In this document: positions 55,101 through 64,000 of the stretch, piece by piece
Layout: each line of letters begins with the position of its first letter
Numbering within the stretch: the first letter of the stretch is position 1
Origin: Lagopus muta
Lineage: Eukaryota > Chordata > Aves > Galliformes > Phasianidae
Length of the DNA stretch: 64,000 bases
Reading direction: 5' to 3'
Assembly (NCBI RefSeq): GCF_023343835.1
Contig: NC_064440.1
Coordinates: forward strand, 26,791,537-26,855,536
Notes under the pieces: generated by a model
Database searches by the model: none
What the model was told of the DNA's origin: nothing
The model's input: the letters and a program-made list of their open reading frames with translations, nothing else
Made by a program: the position numbers and the translations under genes

Positions 55101-58100
55101 ACTTGCTATTCTGCTCTGCTTTTTGCCTGTGCAAACGAATGCACTGTTAAGCACGTTCAGAACTTGTTGGCATTAAGGCAAAGCATGCCTTTTTTCCCCT
55201 GTAAGTACTTGATTCAGAGCCCAGTTTATCTTAATTAGGGAGTGCATTTCCAAGAAGTTTTCCTTGTCTGCACATGTGCTGTGCTTTGGGAAGTTGTAGG
55301 GAATGTTCTGCTTCCAGCACATGTAGGCCCAGGGCAGCAACCAACTATGATTCATACAAGAAACTCAGCCTGATTTGTGCTGAGCTCTTCAACTCTAATC
55401 TGGTATCCTACTGAAGATGCCAGTGATGCTGTTTTATTTATTGGCCCACGAAGCTTAATGAACAAAAAATATCTGTGACCACAGTGCTTTCCTGAGGCTG
55501 GTCACCACCGTATGTCTATTCTGACTTTGTTGTTCTGTGCATGAAATTCTAGTGGAATTTTCCTGCAACAATTACATGAACGAAATTGTATAATTACCAA
55601 ATGTCACATGCATTGATGTATATAATGTACTCACTATTTGTAGGAAGCTGCAATTAGTAATTGCATAAGCCATCACATGGTTTATTTATAAAGATCCTCC
55701 TCTGAGGCACTTCTAAAAGTTGGAAAATGGACTTTCCAGTGTTCGTACACCCACCTTTGATTGCCCATGGGCAAGGAAAAGAAAAAAAGCCTATGCTTCT
55801 GAGGGCAGCTTCTTGTTTTGGTAGTACTAGTTACAGTTTCTTTCCAGGCAACTTTGTGCTTTGGCCAACAGAGACAGTTCTGTAGTACAAACTTTGAGAG
55901 TACTGATACTACACCTCTATGTGTTGTTTTTAAGTGTTTGAGATACAAATCTGCTTGTGACAGAAGAATGCTCTGCATCCTTCATAGTGGGATGTGTAAC
56001 GCAGTTGTCCACCCTTCAAAAATCATGTTTTTATGTTTGTCCCTTTCCTGGGATTGAGATTCTGCCCAACAGCAAATGTGTGGCTGGGGATGTGTGGACT
56101 CACAGTTGCATGGGGTGTGCAGTGGAAAAACTGACCAACAGACGAGTGGAAAAGCAAACCACCACCACACTTGCCTTCTGCCGTTCATCTCTAGCTGTAT
56201 GGATGGCATCGATTTGGGGCTATTGATGTTTGCTTTCCAAGTACGGGTTGTAAGGCTTCTCCTGTGTCAGAGACACCTCCAGGAGAGGTCTTTGCACTGC
56301 AGTGAGGGATACCTCTTTAGTACGGATACCGACAGCTGGGAGATGGGTTGGGAATGCCCGTGCTGCTCAGTTATTGAAGAACTTCCTGCCACATCTGTTA
56401 AAGGTTTTACCTTTTTCTCACTTCCTTTGAATTTGTTGTTACCTGTGTCTGGAGGTTTACTGCTATAGACTGTAGTTTGTCTTCCATGGGAATGAACGTG
56501 CATCTGGCAGTAATATTGCTGTTACTGTTGTTTGTTGCTTGCAAATCCATCTACATGTAAACATGAGGTGCTTTTATTTATTCCCCCCCCTCCCCTCCCT
56601 GTTTCAGTGTTCCTGCTAAGTCCCTAGATCCCCCTCCAGTCCTTTATTAACACCTCAGCTGACGAACAATTGTTCCTAACTTTCTAGTTCACACTATTTT
56701 TAATCTGTCCATTTTTTATACTGTTTTACTGGTATGGTTTTCCTCCCATATTCAGTCCTTTTCTTACGCTTACATCCTAATAGAACTGCAGGTACCTTAA
56801 GACAGAAGTCCTGGGCTTTGTTAGTAGTACCCAATACTGTGTGCTTACATCCAGTGCTGTCGTGCTTACCCTACAATGTGTTTCCTGAGGATGGGGAGTT
56901 AAGAACTGGGCTCTTGGTACACTGTTATGTAAAATAAGTGTCTTGTCTGTTGTCCTGTCAGAAGTGGCTTGATTACATGCTTGGGATTGGACAAGTCCAG
57001 ATGTAGACAAGCGGGACAGCACCTCATCACTGAAGCACAGTAATGGATGTGGGGATTTCTGGTTCTGCTGAAGGGTTTAAGGAATGACCTCATTGCTGAA
57101 CTTTTCAAATAGTGACATTTAGTTCACATAAACCAGCCTGAGGGAGGTTAAAGGATACTTAGAGTGAATTAGAGTACAGTGGTTACCTTCATCCAAGAGT
57201 TGCTGTCAGAGCAGAACAGGCTCTGGGTAAAGTATTGGTCTTAGAAAGAAGAGAGAAGAAAAAGTATTTGGCATGCACATTATTCATATTATCTGCTGGG
57301 TGTATGTGTGTGGAGATTTGTTGTTTGGTTTTGTTTTGGTTTTTTTTTACTTGATCTGTTTTTGCACTGTATGCAGTTACTTTGTAAAGTTCCCTTTACG
57401 TTTTTAACTATCTTGTACCTCTGGAAGTTGACACTTCTCACCCAAGTTTCTATCAGGCCCCGTGTGTGGGAGGACAGCACTAAGCTTGGTTTTAGGGCCT
57501 ACAGTAAGAAGCACCAAGGTTGCACTCCTGAGCAAATGGGCAGGTGCAGCTCTGTGAGCAGCAATGAGCGGGGAAGTCCTGTAGGAGTGCCAGTTCCAGC
57601 ACCCAGGCTGTGTACAGCAAGGAGTGCTGTGCCTGTGGTGCATGCAGTCCCCTCCTCTTCCTTCTTCCCATGATAGTGAAGCTGAGCAGTGTTTCATTTC
57701 GCCTGCTATTCATGTGGTCTAAAAAATGTTCCAGTTTAGTAACTGCTGAAAATAGAAGTATTTACTTGCATCCAGGGACATCAAGGCACATTGGTAGCAG
57801 GGTTTCCTCCCTTTAGGCTGCCCAGGAGAAGGCAGCTGGGAGCCCAGCTGGTGCTGTATGATGCTTCAGCCATCCTTTGGAGGCAGGTCCCGTTCCCTTC
57901 CAGGGCTCGGCTGTGTTTCACTGCTGGGATAAGAAGGCTTCTCGGTGTTCCTTACCTCACACCAGCTAAGCTGTGTTGCTGGAGTGAATGTGGGTCATCT
58001 GTCCTGATCTAAGAGAGCACGGCCTGCTGTCAGCTATCCTAAGCCATTAGCAAATCAGCAGGGTGACATGGAGGACTCAGCAAGGAGTCTTACACTGAAC

Positions 58101-59104
58101 TGCAGGCTCTTGCTATTAAAAGCAGGCTGTCCTACTTGGCACAGTGGCTCAAGAAGATAGTGTGTTGTGGGGAGCATTTCAGTCATAACAGCATGGCTTT
58201 TCCTGCCTCTGACCATGCCCTCCTCCCACCTCCGTGCACACTGGTTTGAATCCATAACAAACCATTGGAAAATTACAGCTTTCTTTATAGGCAACACAGA
58301 AAGTCACAGTGTCACTGAAACTTGTTTTCTGCACGAGCAGAACTGCAAAACCTGCCAGGAAGTGCTGTGTGGTAGGGTGTGATTTGTGATATGTTGTTTA
58401 TGGTAAATATCAGTTACTTGTGCTGTGGTTGGACAGCAGGATGGAGATGTAAATGCATTACTATGTTATCAGTGCAGCATGCAAGAAAAAAGTTTCCAGT
58501 GCAAAGTAAATGAACCAATAAATATTAATATTGTCATACATTCACAGTTTCATCCTGGGAGATCACTAAGTTCTCACCTTGCCTTTTCCCAGAGATCAAG
58601 ATTTAACATTGCTGAGTTGCACACTGCTGCTTCATGGCACTGTTTTGGTACAGCACAGTGTTTTTTTTCATTCTCACTGTGCCCTAGGATTTAGGGAATT
58701 AGAAGGGAGCAAGGCAGCTGCACCATCAGCTTAGGAGCCCAAGTATCCCTGACCTGCTTTATTCTTGTGCTGTATCTGTGATCATGTCTGGAGATGTTAA
58801 CAGTGACGTTTTCTGGAGCACAGCCATTGGCCCAATCTTCCGATCTTGCAAGAGGACTGGGGAGGCATCTGCACTCACACAGAATCTTACGTATGCCTTG
58901 AGGCACCACACGAGTTCAGGGCCTGTCTGCATGGGCTGAAACCATGGATTTTTATTTTGGAATCAGGATCAGTATGCTGCGCTTTATTCCATCCCTCTTT
59001 GCATCAAAATGTTGTGCAAAGTGGATGTTGCAATAGCATACAATTCCAAAAGAACTGTATGTTTTGTTCTGCATGTGTAAAGGATACTTAACTTCAGAAA
59101 CTTA
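52151..59104. other. Intergenic sequence, no gene recognised
   Basis: About 7 kb with no coding homology that I recognise on either strand. It contains a C-rich run near 56583-56600, T-rich runs near 53338-53352 and 57340-57350, and one microexon-like sequence at 54281-54301 flanked by good splice signals (see findings). GC-richer patches near 54830-55080 and 57430-57960 contain chance open frames only. Confidence 0.45.
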
Positions 59105-59213
59105 GATGCTGTGATGAGGGACATGGTTTAGTGAGAATTATTGGTGATCGGTGGATGGTTGGACTGGGTGGCCCTGTAGGTCTTTTCCAACCTTGGTGAT
59201 TGTATGATTCTAT
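59105..59213 (+). mobile_element. CR1 LINE 3'-end fragment, intergenic
   Basis: The sequence GAGGGACATGGTTTAGTG … ATGGTTGGACTGGGTGG … AGGTCTTTTCCAACCTTGG … ATTGTATGATTCTATT is the characteristic 3' terminus of a chicken CR1 subfamily, ending in the ATTCTATx microsatellite-like tail. It is in plus orientation and 5'-truncated to about 110 bp. Confidence 0.9.
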
Positions 59214-62200
59214 TATTCCATGAAAAAGAAATCACACAAAGGGAGTCTGTGCTGTATGCTGGTGTTAGCTCTAAAAGGATTCTGACAGTGAAAGACAAAT
59301 CCATTTAAAAGGGAATTGTCTGCATCAGACTTACTTAATCTCGGGGTCCTGACTTTCCTTCCAGATACCTTGTTCCAACTCAAATAAATAGAAGGCAGGC
59401 TCCTCATTTCTAAGAAAGGAAAGTTGGGTTGAGTTGGAAACCTTTCGTATTTTAGTCTCTTGGAACTCTGTCATTCGCTTATTGAAGACTCTCAGCAGTT
59501 CTTAGCCACAAAGGCTGGGTTTTAGTAAAGAGCATGTGAGATGAAACTATGCTGATGCTGTGTTTGTAAGACCAGGGTCGTGGGCTGTCCAAAAATGTAG
59601 CACAAACAAAGCCAGTCACCCACAGGAGCTTCCAATCTGTGGCATTTTTCTGCTTGGGCTTTGCCAGTATCAGTGTGTGTGTGGACTTCCTGGGACGCGT
59701 TGTGCAGGCAGTGTAGCATCATTGCTGCTGAAGAGGTTACTGCCTTTCCCAATCTCTCTGTGGTTTTAAGGGGCACTCCTGAGCTAAAGAAATTCTTTTT
59801 TTTTTTCTCTCCCATGAACACAATAATCTCCTGTCAAAGCAATCAATTGTTTATTCTGATGAATTATTGAAAACAGAACCAACCTCTTGAAGAAATTGAA
59901 CATGCATCAGAATCTTATAAAAGTCTCCTTCCTTCTTTGGAAATGAAAAGAGGTTGGGGTAGAAAATGCTTTGTTTTCTTTTTCTTTGGAAACATCCTTA
60001 TTTGGCATCTGTAAAGCATTTACATTCCCTAGTTCTGGATCAAAGTCCTTTCATGGCTCATGTTACTTATTTCCTTCTTTAACTGAAGCACAGAGAGAAA
60101 AATGGATTTTTCCTCCCTCAGGCTTACAGTATAAGTAAAAAATCAAATCCTGGTTTTTAGCAAGGAAGTAGAAAGAATGAAGAATAAAAGATCTCAATGT
60201 AGTTTGCAGAACCATCTACACATGTGCTTCCAGAACGAGTGCTGTCAGTAAGCACAAGTTTCTGTAGTAGTAATGAAGCAAGCAAAGTAAAATTTAGTAA
60301 AAAGATGACTGTGCTGCTGGATTTCTGTTGTTCCTCCTGTTCCAAAGGTCTGTGCTCTCCAAGGAGGAATTTCATCCTCTGCAGCATGTGCTGTGGCTGG
60401 TGCAGTTGTCCAAGTGTTCAGATGCAGAATGCAGCTGGATTGGGCTACTAGAAGCAAAGTGCTGTTTTCTCTTGTAGTATGAGTGGCAGGATGGAATGTG
60501 GGTTTGGCAGGATTATTTTTTGATAGAAGAACGAGAACGTCCTGGGTCAGCCTTGACGCCATCTCATTCTAAACTTGCAGGAGAGCGTGGATAATTTTGT
60601 TTCTGAATGCATAACAAACTCTTTACATATCTGCCCCTCCTGTTGATTCTGAGCCCTGAAGAGCTTGTTTTCCTGCTTGCTTTCAGTGCTCTGCTGGCTA
60701 TGCTGCTGGATTTTTGCCTTTTGCATGTAGAGCCCAATCAGCCCTTTCCACTCTGCAGATTAAAGTTTCTAGGCTGTGGCCTTGTGTACTGGCTGTTTGC
60801 TGTTTCCTAGCATTGCTACAGCAAAAGGGCATCTAAAAGCTGCTTCTGATTTATCTTGTACAAAAATCTTGAGCATCAGTCATTTCTAGCAAGCCTGTGA
60901 CTAAGTAGCCTAGGTTAAGGTAAGCTTGCACCATAACACCCCTTTTTCCCCCAAGTTTTGTTGGGAAAATGGATTGTAAATACTCTTCCATATTTCACTG
61001 TGTTCAGATATTTTAATTGGTTTACTTCATAGATATTCGTCCTGCAGGATCTTAGTTGGTGTTGCCTTTCTGTAAGAGGATAGACAGCGCTGCATGGCAT
61101 GTTTTATATGTAACCATAAAGCAATGTAGACTACGGTCTGGCAGGCTGATTTGTTTCTAGTAGCTTTCATCCTGCAGATCTGAATTTAATCCAAACTTCC
61201 TTCCTCCAGAAATAACGTTGGAGACACCCACTGTCACATCATTCTCCCTCCAGAGTTCTTGGCCACGTAACTCCTCTGACGGAAGGGAAAAGCCTCCCTT
61301 TGGATTATAAGCTAAACTCCAAGGGAAAACCACTGCAGCGCTCTTCTCTCCTTGGTGGCTACTCCATGTTAGTCACTGTGTGCTCCCACGCCCCTTCTAA
61401 TTAAATGCAACTCCAAGGATAGGATTTCTTGCTTCGTATGACCTGGAAATGTAATCTGGTGCTTGTTTGTGGGTGCTGTGAAGAATCTTGCTGAGTTTTT
61501 GGAGAAGGGTTTTGCCAGCAGAATAATCCCAAGTTTTGCTTGGCTCCTAAAACTGGTGTTGACTCTGGCAGAGATTCAGGTGTAGTCCCTTCTTCCCCTC
61601 TGCACACCAAGGATGGTTTGATGTGCATTCCTAGCTATTCTAGCTCTTGCAATACTCCCTTTCTTTCCAAAATTAATTGTTTCAGCTGGTAGATTTCATC
61701 ACTATTGGAACCTGTGCATTGATGGTGTTCTGGTGTCTGTACTTAGTACTGGACAGCAGTGATATTATCACTGCTTCAATTATCAGGGACTGAGAGGCAA
61801 AAGGATCAAAGGCATGACATGTTCAGTAAAATAATGTTCTGATGTAACTGAGATTAAATCTTAGTATCTTTGCAAGACTCTGTGTTAATGCAATGTTTCA
61901 GTAAATTTGAAGTAAAAAAGACTTCAAAGCTAGAGGTTACAAACAACTAATTGCTTCAGGTTATTTAGATGAAAAGAGAACATAAAGAGATACCAGCAGT
62001 GTCCATTTAGCTATCAGTGATCTCTTCCCAATTAGTAAGACCCATTAGGTAAACACTGTTTGTACAACTACCTGCTGTTGCACTGAAAGGGTTTGCACAG
62101 GGTGCATCAATGTGACAGGAATCTTACCCCAGGGAGACCATTTGTGCGGAGTTCTCGGAAGGTCAGATGTACTTCAAAGTGTAAGTCAGAGAGAAGTCAA

Positions 62201-64000
62201 GATTTAGATTAAAAAAGGAGTACTTCAGAGCTGATGAATCACATAAGACCATGAGCATTAGACGATACCGCTTTTAGAGTCCGACAATTACTGTCTTCAG
62301 TTGGAAGGGGTAAAAAATAGAACACTTTAAACTCATACATAATTATCTTATGCACTAAGAACTCCTGAAAATATTTATATGGCTTTTTATTATTATTATT
62401 ATTCAGCTCCTGTTTCCTAGAAGATTGACACGGGAGATTAAAGGTCTCACATGCAGCCATAGATGGAATAGGGCTGAGAAAAATACTGAACTTCCCTCTC
62501 GCTAACTTGGTTTTGTTCACCCTTTCCCTCATCCTCCTTTTTTCTTTTTTTCCCCCTTTTCCAATGAAAAACTTCAAGCAGAACCAAGGAACTTGACATT
62601 TCACAAAACATAAGGACAGGAGATGAAGTTTAAACCTCTAGCCAAGCAGGCTAATAACGCAAATCTTTCTTGCCAATGAAATACAAGCTACTACAATGCA
62701 GTAAAGCCTTTTTCTCACCCTTGTCCTGTCCTCTCTGTGTGCTGTAAAACCTTGTCCAAAGCCCTTGAAAATCAGCATCAGTCTTTCTGCTGACTCAACT
62801 GGTTTCTGGATTGAGCACTGGGCTATGTGACAGATTGCTGAAAATTTTCTTGCAGATTATTTTCAGGGATGGTAAAGAGAGGTATGTATTTGCATGTGCC
62901 ACTGACGTATTATGACAGCCTAATGCTTTCCACAGTTGGTGAAGCACATTTTTGGGGAGATGCAGAGACTAATGTAACCAGAAGGGAATTAGTCAGCTGT
63001 CTAGCTGTCACCTGCCTTCATACTTCACTTGTTTTTTATGCAGACATCTACAAGAGAGGTACTAGCAAAGACAAACGGTACAAACACCATAACGTTTGGG
63101 GGAGTGTTTATTCCTTTTTTGGTTAATGCAGCAGAAGGCTGCAATAGTTATGAGTTCAGCTTTAGATTTATTGTTTCCAGATTTGTTGTAGTGATACTTA
63201 TGCGTTTCTCTAATCTGACTCCACGAGAGAGGGGAAGAAAGTTCAGTAGGATGTGTGTGCTGCTGCTAGCAGATAGGCAACAGGGAATAAGGAGACACGT
63301 GCTAGATATGCTAGAACCTCAGAAATGGTTGGCAGTAACAAATGACAGCCATCAGTCCTATGCTTCATCTGTGCCTCACAGGGGCACTGCTAAGGGAGAT
63401 GTTGAGTGTATTTCCTTGTCCTTCTTCACGAGGCAGATGCCATTTAAATGCAGCAGCAAGTCTGACTTGGGAGAGCAAAATGGAGTAGAGCTTCTGCTGC
63501 TCAGCTGTATGGCAGGGCAGGAGCAAGGGGGGTGGCGGTGCAGATTTTGGCTGCCTTTGAGCAACCACATCCTGTCAGGCTGTGGAAACATCAGACTAAT
63601 GTAGAGATCTGTCTGAGATGTAGACGTGCATGTGGGAATCTGGCAGATAATTTGCAGACGCATTTATATTCCTACAGGAGGAATTCCTGGTGCAGGGAAG
63701 GCTGCTGCCCTCACTCTTGGTCGGTCTGTTCACCCAATTCCCACCCACATCCCCATTCTCCGTAGCACTTAAGTACAGTGCAGACAGATTTATTTCTACA
63801 AGGGTGTTTTTCTTTCTTCTAGTACTGTGCAGGAACAATGTGTGTGGCACAACAGAGAACTGATATCCAGTCTCCTACTTAACTCATTGTCCAGATCAAG
63901 ACATGCAGTATAACATTATGTGAAAGTGTTGCATAACAAAGATAATAAAGGGCAGATTGGTTATGATGATGGTTAAATTCTGTTGACGTTGCATGTTGAA
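59214..64000. other. Intergenic sequence to the right edge, no gene recognised
   Basis: AT-rich DNA. An (ATT)n microsatellite lies at about 62387-62403. The longest open frame (63029-63604, 191 codons, plus) has no recognisable domain and is not part of ANKRD44, the gene expected further right by synteny with human. No ankyrin-repeat exon was seen in the window. Confidence 0.45.

Noticed and set aside
63029-63604. 191-codon open frame on the plus strand at the right end
   Set aside because: No domain, repeat or homology I recognise, no splice or CpG context, and composition like its noncoding surroundings; most likely a chance frame.
47310-64000. Search for ANKRD44 ankyrin exons
   Set aside because: ANKRD44 is expected on the right by synteny, but no TPLH-type ankyrin repeat or MAVLKL-like first exon was seen; its coding part probably lies beyond the window.

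Overview
This window is ordinary vertebrate nuclear DNA. It has long introns with GT-AG junctions, CpG-rich promoters, AATAAA polyadenylation signals and avian repeats (CR1 LINE tails and a Galluhop-like mariner derivative). Protein sequences and repeats point to chicken (Gallus gallus) or a very close galliform; I know these genes to be on chicken chromosome 7. Gene order and orientation match human 2q33.1, read from the opposite strand.

Layout. (1) 1-9.4 kb, + strand: HSPD1, the mitochondrial chaperonin Hsp60, with all 11 coding exons present (573 aa). The left edge is the CpG-rich promoter end. In vertebrates HSPE1 lies divergently just beyond it; its start is not visible here. (2) About 9.5-21.3 kb, - strand: COQ10B, the mitochondrial coenzyme Q-binding START-domain protein, reconstructed as 5 exons (230 aa). 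Most exons are too short or too split to stand out as open frames. HSPD1 and COQ10B converge tail to tail. (3) 21.3-26.3 kb: intergenic, between the COQ10B CpG promoter and the head-to-head SF3B1 CpG promoter. (4) 26.7-47.3 kb, + strand: SF3B1, core subunit of the U2 snRNP SF3b complex, complete with 25 coding exons (1301 aa). The residues matching the human cancer hotspots are all wild type. (5) 47.3-64 kb: no gene recognised. It holds a mariner-derived element, a CR1 tail, a long T tract and much unassigned sequence. ANKRD44 would be expected beyond the right edge on the + strand.

Two genes serve mitochondria (protein folding; ubiquinone function) and one is a constitutive splicing factor. 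All three start in CpG islands, as housekeeping genes do. Reading frame is kept across every junction I assigned, and nothing suggests pseudogenisation or transfer. I found no previously undescribed system. The second-look items are cis-regulatory motifs, the convergent 3' ends, repeat insertions near exons, near-minimal introns, and one possible microexon in the gene-poor right end.
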